From contig CM055106.1 of NCBI GenBank assembly GCA_029204225.1, forward strand, positions 4,378,858 through 4,442,857: a DNA stretch of 64,000 bases. Direction: 5' to 3'. Below the pieces are notes generated by a model, which saw only the letters and a list, made by a program, of their open reading frames with translations, ran no database searches and had not been told where the DNA came from. This stretch comes from Diphasiastrum complanatum. Its lineage: Eukaryota > Streptophyta > Lycopodiopsida > Lycopodiales > Lycopodiaceae. Numbering within the stretch: position 1 is the stretch's first letter; each line of letters begins with the position of its first letter. Both the position numbers and the translations under genes were made by a program. Shown piece by piece: positions 9,926 to 22,689 of this stretch.

Positions 9926-10640
9926 TTATGATGGCAAATATACATGCACCATGAAACTTGAAGAGACAAGATATAGCCTTTGGTTACTTGTGAAACCATC
10001 AATAAGAGTAGAAAAGCAAGAAACAACTTCCTTGCTTATAGATGAAGAAAGGTCAACATACGAGTGTTCCAACTCCATAGGATGTTTTGTCTTGGTAGAA
10101 GACATCAAATATGGATCCATATGTGATTTTGCCATAGAATAAGCCACCCTTGCCTTGATCTCTTTGACTATTGAAGACATAGATATGAAATTGGAAACAT
10201 GCAAGCTCCTATGCCATACTTCCTCCTTGGAAACACAAGTCATCAATGGAAAATCACAAGTACTTGCATTCTCTTGTAAATCTAACTTGAACATGCCTCC
10301 ATATCTAGATCCACTTGCTAGGATCTCATCACCTTTCTTTATGAAACAATTATTGACATTGAATTCCACTTCAAAACCATCATCAAATAACTTTCCAACA
10401 CTAATCACATTCTTTGTGAAATTAGGAACATAAAGTACATTGAAAAGTGATAAACTCATAGAAGATGCAAGATTTAAGGAACAAGTTCCAACTCCTTCAA
10501 TTGTACATGCATCACCAACAGCTGTGTATATTGAATCTTTCAATTCTTGAAAAGGTTCTAGTGAAAAAAAGAACTTTTAGTGCAACTCATGTGTGATGAA
10601 GCACCACTATCAATATACCAAGATACATCGTTATAGGCTA
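9926..10640 (-). pseudogene. copia A protease and pre-integrase remnant
   Basis: The minus strand encodes an intact-looking aspartic protease signature (WYIDSGASSHMS, around 10563-10626). A protease/pre-integrase body follows (VLYVPNFTKNVISVGKL) and then EEVWHRSL, where the zinc-finger HxxxGH has become HRSLHVS. After that the frame reads through sequence without integrase D,D,E residues. The first part is separated from the main 205-codon frame by a frameshift near 10545. Non-functional. Confidence 0.7.
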
Positions 10641-10753
10641 AAGAGGAGAAGCTAGACATCATTAGAGACGTCTCAACACAACTTGCAAGTGAATCTTCTA
10701 TGGTAAAATTGGCTTGATCTTCTTGAAGATAGAAGAATGAGTTGAATCATCTT

Positions 10754-11493
10754 CTACTCCTCCTTTGTCTTTGTCCTTTGCTTTGTCCATGGCGAAGGCT
10801 TGAAAAAATTTGTTCTTGCTTCTCCCTCTTGACTTGATCTTTGCAAAGTGAGCTTTGCCATAACTACCATTTTTCCTTGAAAGTGTGTTGATCTTCGACA
10901 GCTTGTTCTTTTACCTGCATTCTTCAGCAATAAGAATATCATGTAGAGCCTCCATAGATGGTAGCTCCATCTTGATAGCAAAAGTTTGCACAACATTTTC
11001 ATACTCTTCTCTAAGTCCATTGAGGACTACTTGAACAAGTTGACTATTCTCTAGAATATTACCTATGCATGCTATCTCTTTGTGAAGATCTTTAACTCTC
11101 ACTACAAAACTTGAAGCACTTTCATCAACTCTTTGAAAACTAGAAAAGATCTGATTTCTAAGAATAAGTAGCCTTGATGTGATCTTTGCCTCAAAAATGT
11201 TCTTAAGAGTTTCCCAAGTCTGCTTGGCTGATTATATGAAGAGTAATCCTTGCTCTCTTCTTGAATCTCTGAGCCTCATCATAAGCTTCAAGTTCAACTT
11301 CAATTCCTAATACTGTGTCCATTACACCATATAGAGCCAACAAAGATTCTATCCTATCCTTCCAAACTAAATAGTTGAGGGTACCTAGTCTCTCACTAGC
11401 TTCAAAGAGAAAATCTCTTACAGATGCCATGAATGTGAAGACTTCTTGTAAATTGAACAACAAATGGAATTGAATATGTTTGGCTTGTTCCAA
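10754..11493 (-). pseudogene. copia A gag (UBN2-type)
   Basis: Gag of a Ty1/copia element. The N-terminal part has the usual LNYLVWKDRIESLL motif; the second part has VVLNGLREEYENVVQTFA and PSMEALHDILIAEE, matching the UBN2 gag domain. The frame breaks after residues DLGNS (about 11205) and is interrupted again by a stop at about 10910. A basic lysine-rich tail follows; no CCHC zinc knuckle is visible. The same first break occurs in unit B. Confidence 0.8.
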
Positions 11494-12522
11494 ACAAACT
11501 GAATGTTGTTATACTTCTCACAATAGGAATTTTCAGAGGGTAAACTACCAAATCCTATGTGAAATCTTACAACTGAATTTGAGATAGGTCTCAAATATTC
11601 CGCCAAAAAAAGACAAACTAGATCAACCTCTCAAAGTGAATTGGAGTATAGACAAATTTTGGTTCTTTCTTCTTTTGACATGTGTGGAATGCTTAAAGAC
11701 AACAATACTAACTCAAACATACTCAAATTGTTGAAGCAATGTGTTAATTGACTCAAAAATTTGTCTAGATCTCGAGTTTGTTGAATTGGTATACACAAAA
11801 AAATGGATTTGAATGTGTTGCTTCTCTTTTACAGTAGGAACCAAAAACAATTGGGTATTCTACCAAATCCTATGCAAAAATTTGCAACAATTATGTGAGT
11901 TCTTGCTCACAACAGTAAATCAATCACTTTGAATTTGGATCTAGCCGCTATCTACAGACAATTTTGATGTCAAATTTTACCACGAGTTTCAAATGAATGA
12001 AAAACACTCTGGAAATAGACATGCAACTCAAACACAATCCTTTGTATGAAATGATGTGACTGTGACAACACAAACTTGACTTATCCAATTCTATCTTTGA
12101 TTGAGTACCAAAAACTGTGAATGATGAATCATGCATGCAATATAATCAATTCAAAAAGTGTCCACTCAGGTTTTTAGGTCTCTCCCTACCCCTCTTTAAG
12201 AGCTTATAACTCCTACCAGGATCATCAGAATGAAAATTGCAATCGAAAGAGGGCTCTTCTAGCTTTCCAACAAACTATAATGTCAGTACCTTTGGATCTA
12301 TCATAAAGGAGATAGAATGGAATGATGTATTCTAGTTTTCACATATGTGAAAAGTCATAATTCCGTACACTCTTTTTTTTGGACTGAAAATATCAGTTCT
12401 AACCTCATTTATCAAAATATTCTTCAAGAATAGATAGCAAAACACTGCTTAACAACTTCCTAGTTTGAATTGTCACAGAATTCTTCAAACAACTGATGTT
12501 AGTAGCATTCAAAGCATGGTAT
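11494..12522 (-). other. untranslated leader of copia A
   Basis: Sequence between primer site and gag. It is nearly collinear with 16190-17257 of unit B. It shows no coding potential beyond a short frame shared by both copies. Confidence 0.6.
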
Positions 12523-12535
12523 GGCTCTGATACCA
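12523..12535 (-). promoter_or_regulatory. primer-binding site of copia A
   Basis: On the minus strand, TGGTATCAGAGCC follows the LTR end directly. It is complementary to the tRNA-iMet 3' end, the usual primer of plant copia elements. Confidence 0.8.
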
Positions 12536-13418
12536 TGTTGAAAATCCAGCAAATTCACACATGTGGGAAACCACACAAAAAGTGTGAATGATCTTTACCA
12601 TGCTTTGTGGTGGCACACAGATCATGACAAAATTTCCAGAATTCACATGTGTGGGAATGATCCACAAGTATGATTGATCTTATTAAGCTTTATGGTTAGC
12701 ACAATAATCTGATTCTAGATTGAATAGCAAGATCTAGTACAGAAGTTATGGCTTAATCACAATCTAGCATGCTAAGAATCTGGGAATGATAGTATTGAAT
12801 TACAAATGAGCAAAAGTACAAGAAATTTGTGTATGAGCATTAGCCTCAACATGAGTTAGAGAGAGAAAGAGAGAGAGATATTCAAGCAAAAAATGGTGTA
12901 GATCCAAAATGGCATGGAATAGCTACAAAGCTTTGGTTCTTCATCAAAAATTATGAGAATAGCTACACATATTTATGGAGTTTGAGGTAGCTCGAGGTAG
13001 AACCAGATCCATCCACCTTTCAATCACATCTAAAGTGAAAACTAGAGTCTAAGTGACATTTGTCACATCTCATGCATGTATCTCTACCTACTTTTACCAA
13101 GTGTCCTAGTTCTAACTAGAATTGTACAAATCATCATGCATGTGTCCATTTCACTTTGTGCATGCCTTGCATGTCACTATGGATCACTTACAATAAATGC
13201 ATGTGATATGCCACGAGTTTCTACAAGCAAATTATTGCTATTTCTAAGTCTACAATCTATATGCAAGTTGTATTCAACCAACTAGATATGACAAATTCAT
13301 ATAGCTCGAGTTCTATTTAGGCCAAATTTGCCATTTACATTTATGAAACAACATACTTGCATAGTAGAAAGTTTGTAGCAAGCCTAAAGTCAAGATGGAT
13401 TATTTTTCAATTTCAACA
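12536..13418 (-). repeat. central LTR shared by copia units A and B
   Basis: 883-bp LTR from TGTTGAAATTG (13418) to TTTTCAACA (12536) on the minus strand. Upstream of it is the polypurine tract of unit B; downstream is the primer site of unit A, so one LTR serves as 3' LTR of B and 5' LTR of A. It is clearly more diverged from the outer LTRs (8412-8673, 17271-18108) than those are from each other. It includes a short GA-rich tract at about 12853-12879. Confidence 0.8.
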
Positions 13419-13430
13419 TTCCTCCTAAAA
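13419..13430 (-). promoter_or_regulatory. polypurine tract of copia B
   Basis: On the minus strand, TTTTAGGAGGAA directly precedes the LTR start TGTTGAAATTG. This is the plus-strand primer position of LTR retrotransposons. Confidence 0.65.
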
Positions 13431-13435
13431 ACAAT

Positions 13436-14279
13436 CTATGTTGACTTGAACATGGATCTTGGTATTACTCCAAGATTGGCTCTATGCTTGATGAAGGAAC
13501 TCTTGCTCAAAGATTTGGTGAGCAAATCTGCAATACAAGATGATGTGTCGATGCACTCCAAGTAGATTTCCCCTACAATGAGCTTCTCTCTCACGAAGTG
13601 ATGTGCAACTTCGATGTGTTTGCTCCTTGCATGGAATATCAAATTGTTGGCAAGGGCTTGTGCCGAAATGTTGTCACACATGATCATAGGTAGATCATAT
13701 TCCATGATTATCTTTAGCTCCACTAGCAACCTCTTGATCCAAAGCACTTTCTTTGTTGTAGTAGTGAGTGCCTTATACTCAGCTTCACAAGATGAGAGTG
13801 ATATAGAATCTTGCTTTTTGGAAAGCCAAAACATCAAGTTTCCTCCAAGATATATGACATAAGCACTTGTAAATTTTCAATCTACTCTATCACTTGCAAA
13901 ATCTGGGTCAGAATAGCCAACTATAGAAAGATCTTCACTTTTATACAACAAACCATAATCAAAAGTTGAAGATATGTATCTAAACACTCTCTTGGCCATT
14001 TTCCAATGATGAACAATAGGATTTTGCATAGCTTGGCTCAACTTATGAACACTAAAACTCATGTCGGGTCTAGTTATTGTGAGCCAAATTAGGGAGCCTA
14101 TAAGACTCCTAAAAAGAGTGATGTCCACGAAGGTTCTTTCATCACCTTTGTTAGGGTCTTTTACAATTTGCTCCATAGGAGTTTCTATACTCTTGGAAGG
14201 ATCATAGTTACTAAGATTAAATCCTAGTGGCTCAAGAAAGGTGTTAAGTCGAGAATACCACGACCTTGGAGCTTGCTTT
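13436..14279 (-). pseudogene. copia B reverse transcriptase C-part and RNase H
   Basis: Translation starts inside the RT motif KQAPRSWYSRL, jumps to a SNYDPSKSIETPME motif and continues SLIGSLIWLTITRPDMSF. The segment that normally holds YVDD, about 90 residues, is missing. After a stop near 13877 comes RNase H: WLSKKQDSISLSSCEAEY, DNISAQALANN, FHARSKHIEVAHHFVRE, and DLLTKSL at the end. It terminates just before the polypurine tract. The high-coordinate end is cut at 14279 by an LTR-like insertion. Confidence 0.8.
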
Positions 14280-15233
14280 TGTTGGATTTATTCCCTCTAG
14301 CTCTCTTAAATCCCATTTTAATCTGCCTCCATTCATGCTGCATATTTACTAACGTTGTCACGCAGTCTGCATATTTACATGCAAATTCGCACAGACGAAG
14401 AAAAGGCGAAAGAATCGCGACACTGTGATTCTACACAGTTTAAGGTGACAGGCGAAAAGGGGACACTATCTTATGGAATGCCAAAAGTGCCCTAAAAGCT
14501 AAGGCACCCTATAAATCTTATCCTAGGGCTATTCGTAAGAGTGACGCACTTTTTGCATCATCACCAACGTTCACTTCAGCACTGGCTGGCGTCGCACCCT
14601 TTTCACACTCACCCCATGCAGTTGCGCTAATAGATTGGACAACGATTGTAGCCACCCACAATCTCCTACAGACAGCACATCCACTCTGTACTTTCACATC
14701 TGCACACCTGTAATATTATGTAATATATATATATATATATACTGGACACCATTCATGTAAAAGATGATGAAGAGAGCAGAAGAAGACGACATAGACGAAG
14801 TAGATGCCGTGAGCATTCATTCTTCACTTTGTCAGAATTAATGTTTAATTCCTTTTTACAGATTGAAATAAGCTTTGTATGCCACGTGGTTTTGTCCGCT
14901 ACTGTATTGTGCTCTACTGCATTATTGACATGTATACATGGTATACTTAAACTGATACAGTTCATTGTTCTGTGTTCAGATCTATGTTAATATTGCTATG
15001 CTTATCTTTCATTCTGTCTGACCTTTCTAGTTGTTCTTACTGGTAATAGATGATTAACATTTAGTCTTGTCTTTCACGAATCATTCGCGACTAATTATCA
15101 ATTGAGCACAGTGGGGGTGAGGCTTCTAGAGATTGATTGGATGTTTCTACTTGATTGAGTGGTTTCTCCACAATGTGTTATCCTTTTGTGTTTAGGATTT
15201 GTAAGCAAGATCTTAGGAGCTTCCCTTATAACA
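14280..15233 (+). repeat. LTR-like insertion inside copia B
   Basis: 954-bp segment starting TGTTGGATTT and ending TTATAACA, i.e. with matching TGTT/AACA ends, separating the RT and protease parts of unit B. It contains an (AT)n run at about 14723-14741. Part of it (about 14386-14715) recurs in inverse orientation at 205-432. I see no matching target duplication at its borders, so its insertion was accompanied or followed by loss of the B pol centre. Read as a solo LTR of an unidentified element. Confidence 0.5.
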
Positions 15234-15411
15234 TGGATCACCAACAGTTGTGTATATTGAACCTTTAAGTTCTTGAAAAGGTTCTAGTGAAACAAAAGAC
15301 TCATGTGTGATGATGCACCACTATCAATATAACAAGATACATCATTAAAGGGTAAAGAGGAGAAGCTAGACATCATGAGAGATGCCTCTCCACAACTTGC
15401 ATGTGAATCTT
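15234..15411 (-). pseudogene. copia B protease fragment
   Basis: Homologous to 10515-10690 of unit A. It covers the protease motif region with small deletions relative to A and is cut at 15234 by the LTR-like insertion. Confidence 0.6.
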
Positions 15412-16189
15412 CTATGGTAAAATTGGCTTGATCTTCTTGAAGATAGAAGAATGAGTTGAATCATCTTCTACTCCCCCTTTGTCTTTGTCCTTTGCTTTGT
15501 CCTTTGATTTGTCCGTGGTGAAGGCTTGAGAAAATTTGTTCTTGCTCCTCCCTCTTGACTTGATCCTAGCAAAGTGAGCTTTGCCATAACTACCATTTTT
15601 CCTTGAAAGTGTGTTGATCTTCGACAGCTTGTTCTTTTGTCTACATTCTTCAGCAATAAGAATACCATGTAGTGCCTCCATAGATGGTAGCTCCATCTTG
15701 ATAGCAAAAGTTTGCACAACATTTTCATACTCTTCTCTAAGTCCATTAAGGACTACTTGAACAAGTTGACTGTTCTCTAGAACATCACCTATGCATGCTA
15801 TCTCTCTGTGAAGATCTTGAACTCTCACTACAAAACTTGAAGCACTTTCATCAACTCTTTGAAAACTAGAAAAGATCTGATTTCTAAGAATAAGTAGTCT
15901 TGATGTGATCTTTGCTTCAAAAATGTTCTTAAGAGTTTCCCAAGTCTACTTGGCTGATTATATGAAGAGCAATCCTTGCTCTCTTCTTGAATCTCTGAGC
16001 CTTATCATAAGCTTCAGGTTCAACTTCAATTCCTAATACTATGTCCATTACACCATATAGAGCCAACAAATATTCTATCCTATCCTTCCAAACTAAATAG
16101 TTGAGGGTATCTAGTCTCTCACTAGCTTCAAAGAGAAAATCTTCTATAGATGCCATGAATGTGAAGACTTCTTGTAAATTGGACAACAA
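15412..16189 (-). pseudogene. copia B gag (UBN2-type)
   Basis: Near-duplicate of the gag in unit A: LNYLVWKDRIEYLL, then a break after QVDLGNS, then SQLVQVVLNGLREEYENV and PSMEALHGILIAEECRQK in a frame that here stays open for 138 codons through the lysine-rich tail. Sharing the same internal break with unit A means both derive from an already defective parent. Confidence 0.8.
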
Positions 16190-17257
16190 ATGGAATTGAA
16201 TATATTTGGCTTGTTCTAAACAAACTAAATGTTGCTATACTTCTCACAATAGGAATTTTCAGAGGGTGAACTACCAAATCCTATGTAAAATCTTACAGCT
16301 GAATTTGAGATAGGTCTCAAATATTCCACCCAAAAAAAAAACTAGATCAACCTCTCAAAGTGAATTGGAGTATAGACAAATTTTGGCTCTTTCTTCTTTT
16401 GACATGTGTGGAATGCTTAAAGACAACACTACTGACTCAAACATACTCAAATTGTTGAAGCAATGTGTCAATTGACTCAAAACTTTGTCTAGATCTCGAG
16501 TTTGTTGAATTGGTATACACAAAAAAATGGATTTGAATGTGTTGCTTCTCTTTTACAATAGGAACCAAAAACAATTGGGTATTCTACCAAATCCTATGCA
16601 AAAACTTGCAACAGTTATGTGAGTTCTTGCTCACAACAGTAAATCAATCACTTTGAATTTGGATCTAGCCGCTATCTACTGATGAAGCACTTACAATTTT
16701 GATGTCAAATTTTACCACGAGTTTCAAATGAATGAAAAACACTCTGGAAACACACATGCAACTCAAACACAATCCTTTGTATGAAATGATTTGACTGTGA
16801 CAACATAAACTTGACTTATCCAATTCTATCTTTGATTGAGTACCAAAAACTGTGAATGATGAATCATGCATGCAATATAATCAATTCAAAAAGTTTTCAC
16901 TCGGATTTTTAGGTCTCTCCCTACCCCTCTTTAAGAGCTTATAACTCCTACCAGGATCATCAGAATGAAAATTGCAATCGAAAGAGGGCTCTTCTAGCTT
17001 TCCAACAAACTATAATGTCAGTACCTTTGGATCTAACATGAAGGAGATGGAATGGAATGATGTATTCTGGTTTTCACATGTGTGAAAAGTCAGAATTCTG
17101 TACATTCTCTATTCTAGACTGAAAATATCAGTTCTAACCTCATTTATCAAGATATTGTTCAAGAATAGATAGCAAAACACTACTAAATAGCTTCCTAGCT
17201 TGAATTGTCACAGAATTCTTCAAACACCTGATGTTAGTAGCATTCAAAGCATGGTAT
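16190..17257 (-). other. untranslated leader of copia B
   Basis: Collinear with the leader of unit A (11494-12522) with small indels. No gene. Confidence 0.6.
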
Positions 17258-17270
17258 GGCTCTGATACCA
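17258..17270 (-). promoter_or_regulatory. primer-binding site of copia B
   Basis: Minus-strand TGGTATCAGAGCC directly after the LTR end; tRNA-iMet type. Confidence 0.8.
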
Positions 17271-18108
17271 TGTTGAAAATCTAGCAAATTCACACATGTG
17301 GAAAACCACACAAAAAGTGTGAATGATCTTTACCATGCTTTGTGGAGGCACACATATCACTTGTAGAGCAATCCTACAATCTACCAACAGATCTATGGCT
17401 AGAGCACAATCTAGAATGCTACAGATCAAAGCTACATTAATTCCTCGTAAACAGGGAATGTGCACAAGCAAGATCATGTATGAAGAAGACACAAAATCCG
17501 AGTTAGAGAGAGAATACAATTACAAGCAACATAGAATGAGATCCAAATTTGACATTATGACATTACAAAAGCTTGATTCATCATTAGAAATGAATGAGAA
17601 TCATATGTACATATATACGAGAGCCAAAATTCGTGGTACTATTAGCATTCTCTACACCTATTTAAATGCAAACTACTATTATCTTGACACCTAACTGCTT
17701 GCATGCACATATTGCACCTAACATGCACCTACTTTCTCCAAGTGTCAATTTCTCAATTAGACATGTACAAAACTACATGCATGTGTCCATTACTATATTT
17801 GCATGCCTTGCATGTCACAATGTAAACTTAGGACACAATGCATTTATTATGGCTCGAGTTTCTACAAGGCAATATTTGACCAATTCCATGTGAAATTCTA
17901 CATGCATGTCAATCTAGATGTTGTGAACATTGGTGCATGTCATACTAGATCAACTAGACTTTATGCATGTCATTGGAACTTGATCTACCTAACCCAAACT
18001 CACCCTATTCTACAAGGATATGTGCTCAATTCACATACCTTGGATATTTACAAAATAATTACATGGGTAGGACAAACATAAGATAGATATGTTTTACAAT
18101 TTTTAACA
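17271..18108 (-). repeat. 5' LTR of copia B
   Basis: 838-bp LTR from TGTTAAAAATTG (18108) to TTTTCAACA (17271) on the minus strand. Its start region is almost identical to the truncated LTR at 8412-8673, which suggests these two are the outer pair of the whole A/B block. Its right border abuts chromovirus C sequence. Confidence 0.8.
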
Positions 18109-18498
18109 AACATTATAAATTGTCTACCAGAATATTGTGGAACATTTTGGATTATAAAGAAAATTGGTTCTTTAGCTTACGAACTAGATCTTCAGAAAGT
18201 CTACAACTCACCCTGTGTTTCATGTAACCCATTTGAAATTAAGTTTACATGAAGGTGACATAGTTGGAAGAGGAAGATCTTACTCATTTGGAGGACTTAT
18301 CGCTTACTGCTCCTTTGGAACCTAAAAAGGTACTCAGAACTAGAGATAAATAATTGAGAAATCATTTTATCTCTGAGTGCTTGATTAGGTGGAAGGGACG
18401 GACTGAGGATGATGATTCATGGGAGTGGGTCGAAAGCATAAAGAAGAACTTCCCTAGGTTTCACTTCTAGAGATAGAAGTGGTTCAAGGAAGGAAGAA
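18109..18498 (+). pseudogene. chromovirus C integrase end with chromodomain
   Basis: C-terminal remnant of a Ty3/gypsy polyprotein. A degenerate IGSLAYELDL motif of the integrase C-terminus lies near 18160-18200. At 18297-18469 a mostly open frame encodes a chromodomain (ECLIRWKGRTEDDDSWEW), the module that steers chromovirus integration toward chromatin marks. It has one internal stop (after RTRDK) and ends just before a purine-rich tract (GGAAGGAAGAA) and the 3' LTR. Together with 7796-8411 it forms the two ends of one element interrupted by the copia block. Confidence 0.75.
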
Positions 18499-18957
18499 TG
18501 TTATGTCCATGTCCTATATAAGGGAATCGGAATAATTCTTGACATGGACAGCCAGTCACTCTAGTTATATGTGGTTATTAGTTATGCTACGTCATTTTGG
18601 ACGTGATCGTTACAAGTAATTATTAATCATGAGGGCCCAGACCTATAATTGGACATAGGAGCACTTGCATGGTGAATGACTGCTTTAATGCAAGAATAGG
18701 AGGTCAATAGCTTAATATAGGCTACATGGGAATCCTAAGGAGAATATTCTCTCCTCTTGGAGAGAATACTTACCATGGAAACTCGCCCATCTCCCTATTG
18801 GAATTTCGGATTCTTGAGCCAGGTTTTCTCTCCTCTCTTGTATTCTTTCATTGTGGCTTGGGGGTGGGGTTAGGGTATTGACTAGCCTCTTCATGTTGGT
18901 TGGGTGGTTTATGCTCCATAGGTGCCCTTTTGGTTTGCATGTGACAAGATTCTTGAA
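18499..18957 (+). repeat. 3' LTR of chromovirus C (3' truncated)
   Basis: Begins TGTTATGTCC after the polypurine tract and matches the LTR at 7796-8263, but stops about 26 bp short of the expected end, where unrelated sequence begins. Confidence 0.8.
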
Positions 18958-21900
18958 ATGCACAAGAATTTGAACAAGCATTCTAAGAACTCAAGAAACT
19001 ATTCAAAGGTACTAAGGGCAGTCAAAAAATAACAACATACCAGCCCCTACAACAGCAGCCTACCACTTTTGAAAAGCACCAAGATCATACCCAAGAGATT
19101 GAAGACAATACACACAACAATGCTCACGATGGAGGAAGCAACACTCACAATGATCTATTCATCTCAATGAAATAGTACATAAGTTTTTTATACCTATTTC
19201 TCCACAAAATTCAGCTTAATATAGTGAGAGAGATGACTCTCTCTCTTCTCTCTAGAACTTAGGACACAATTTTAGGACACCACTAGCCTAAAATAGCCAA
19301 TTTTGGCCTATATGTCCAAATGACATGATTTTGGTGTCATTTTGAAGATCCTGAAGTTTGACACTTCTTCATTATGAAATATATACTAGAATAAAAGTAT
19401 CTAGAACTCTTCCACATGTGTGAAAGGTTAGATCCAAAACTATGTGCCAAAATTACCAAATTTGGCCTAAAACTAGTCAAGAAAATGTTGACAATTTTCA
19501 CAGCTAAGATCAGCCCTTGGGTTCATAAGCAAAACTATGTTGTCTACAAACTAGTTGTGAGGAGGAGTGTTACACAAGCTAGTTTGATTTTTCTACTTGT
19601 AAATTGTAATGTGGCCATGTTGTGGGATGTCACACATGCCAAAAAGCATAGGATACTCTTCATAAGTCTTATTCCTAACCTAGATTTGGAATGGCACCTT
19701 TGAAATGAGGCCAAATTGTGCATAGATAGGTTAGAGAGATTCTAGGAGCTTAAAATAGCAATTTTTACATTGTTTTGGATCTCAAGATCTTGACCCCCAA
19801 TTAGGGTGGATATTATGACCTATTAGGTTAGACAATAGTGTCAGGTCATGGATTGATCAGAGGAAGACTTAAATGCTTAGATCCAAGGTACTTATGTATA
19901 AATATGTGATGGATTTTCCATCCAATGATGAGTAAAATTGAGATCTTCCTCATGACTAGTTTTGGTCTCTCATTTGCTTGATGATTGCTATTGGCGTTTG
20001 GTTTTTGTAATCATTAGAAGGTTTGGAGGATGCTGATACAATACATAGGGTATAGCAGGTTGTACATCCACACGTGTAAGGTATTTTGCATGATTTTGGA
20101 GCCAATTTGTGGAGTTCAAGCCAAGATAAGCTAAAAATCAATAGATTGATTTGTGCTCTACTATTGGTGTTGGCTGATTCTGACGAATCCCCAAGATACT
20201 CGGACAGAGCAACTCAAGAGCACCTCTCACCTTAGACCGAGGAGGTCTCTGAGAAGACGAGACAAACGAAGACCGAGAGCCGAGTATGAGAGCCCAGGAA
20301 TACTAGTAGTAATGACAAGCAAGAACTGTGTAAGCCTCATGGTGAATCCTAAAAGATGGAATGACCATGTAGGAACTAGTATTTCTAGGCAAATGTAATA
20401 AATGCACGTAGACCCCTCTTAGAAAAGTAGAGTGAGGCACCTTTTGATGGTGACCTCTAGTGGAGAGCATTATTCCACTTGTAATTTGTGAAATGTGGAA
20501 ATTCCACTAGGATACCACCTAAGGAGCTCTCTTGCTTATTTAATAGACTCCCTCTTTGTGAAGAAGAGCTTTTTGCATTCTATCTTCTCCATGCTTAATA
20601 AGAAAATTTTCCATGAGTTTGATGCTACACTAAGCTCCTTGATCATGATGGTTTTCTTGAGTGATGCCCCTATGATCATGTCCTTCCATTCATATTGTGT
20701 GTGGTTGTGGACTTAGAGTGGATTAGTTTTCTTGCTTTCCTAGTTGTGGATTAGTTTTCATTTCTTGTTTGTGGATTAATGTAGGAATCAGCATTCAAAT
20801 AGACTAAATAGGCTAGAAATATGGTATAAATCTTGCATATCCTCCAACATTCTAGTTCTTGATGTTCTTGGGATGTCCAAGAATCAAAAGACTGGTTGGT
20901 TTCTTGATTTTTGGACCTCTAAAATGTCGTAGATTAGTTTGTGTTTCTTGTTTTGTCAATTTATTCAAATATAATAGTGCTTAGGATCTGATTTCAGTTC
21001 ATTTTGCAACAAAGTAGAAGTAGATTTCATGGTTGTTCACCTGAACTGCATGCTGATCATTTGGTTGAACGTTTTGGTTACATGATGGATTGATTGCATG
21101 TGACACGGTTCAAGAGAGACTCATCCATATGTCCTCTGACAAGCAAGACATTGCTACAATGATTATCAGTCCCTTTTTCCTAATCTGGGCCTTAAAACAA
21201 GCAAGATAATGACCATGAAAGGTCCGCGGTCTCTGTTGATAGGCAGAACACAAGTGTAAGGCTGTAACAAGAAAAGAAGTAAAGAAACAGAGAACCCTTT
21301 AGACAGGAAGAGAATTCGTCAACAATTGGATCTTGTTTGGATCTTAATTAGGTGCTTTCTCCATCATTTCTAGGATCAAGTGGACTTATTTTGCTGTATT
21401 TTTAACATCCCCTAGTAGCCAGAATACTAGTGTTTGTTAACATTGAAAGGTTTTATTTATAATTGATTCAATGCACTTATTTTGAATGCTCATTGGACCA
21501 CTCTAGTAACATTTGTAACCTCCCAATCCCTAATCAATATATGGGTTGGTCAAAACCTAAAGAAAGGTCAACAATATTTCAAACATTTAAAACTTTGTTT
21601 GAAACATTTCAAAAAATTTAAGTAACCATGGTTACAACTTAGAAATAAGGTAAACTTAGAAGGAACTTGGAAGGAATGTAGCAAGCCTCAAAGAGGAGGA
21701 ATAGGTTGAAAGAGGGAATTTGGAAAGAAGCTAGAAGCTCCAAAAACTTATAGCTAAGAGCCTAGAGGCTCCTAGAGCTTAGAGCTAAGAAGGTGAACTT
21801 TGGAGGTCAAGAATTTGAGAAGTAGACCTTAGGAGAAGGAGAGATTCAAGAGGTTACATGAAGAAATTGGAGTTAGATTAGGGTCTAGGAAAATAACTTG

Positions 21901-22493
21901 CTAAGTTCTCACCTGCCTACCATGATGAGGTCAAAATAGCTCGTTTGGGATCATGTCACAATTGCTACAAGATATCGAAGCTTGAGAAGAAATAGTGAAA
22001 ATTGTGATATGAATACTTATTTGTGCATGGTCATAAGCACCAACAGAGATAGGATTGGCAAGACTTGGCAATCTGCGAATGGAGGATGCTCATCCTTCAA
22101 TTGCAAGTAAATTCTCATTCTCCCATGATTGCTACAACTCTTTGTTGGCCGGTGAAAAACCTTTTTCAATCATAAGGGTCATAGGAAGAACGAAAAAATT
22201 TCCAAGTAATGTATGAGTTTAAGAATGAGACTAGATCCATAGTCTCACACTTGAAGAATATGAATTCTCAAAGAAGAAATGCTCAGATGGATCAAAATGT
22301 TTCCATAGCTGTTATAACTTTTGATTGACTTGACATATTGAAAAAACATTTCTATTCAAAAGGCCCATGATAAGAAGTACTAATTGTCCAAGTCATGACA
22401 ATAAAGATATCAATAATCTATTATGGTTTATTAGTCGCCTCACCAAAAATAATCCTTACAAATTGAAAAGTCCATTGTTCTCATATCCCATGG
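18958..22493. other. 3.5 kb without recognisable genes
   Basis: AT-rich DNA. A CT/GA-rich patch lies at 19218-19258, and there are repeated TTGTGGATTAG phrases at about 20720-20780. A polar, Arg/Glu-rich frame at about 20190-20310 is broken by stops in the frame that looks most protein-like. I cannot assign it to a family. Confidence 0.4.
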
Positions 22494-22689
22494 TCTCAAG
22501 AGCACACTAGCAAAGTTTCACATCATTTATTTACAAAGTGGATAAAAATCAAAGGGTTTCATAGAGATTCGCTTTTGGGCTAAATATAGCATCTCAAGAG
22601 CACACTAGCAAAGTTTCACATCATTTATTTACAAAGTGGATGAAAATCAAAGGGTTTCATAGAGATTCGCTTTTGGGCTAAATATGGCA
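22494..22689. repeat. 98-bp tandem duplication
   Basis: Units 22494-22591 and 22592-22689 differ at only about two positions, so the duplication is recent. Each unit begins TCTCAAGAGCACACTAGC. No coding content. Confidence 0.85.

Noticed and set aside
17323-17694. 123-codon plus-strand ORF
   Set aside because: Antisense within the 5' LTR of copia B and not preserved in the related LTR at 12536-13418.
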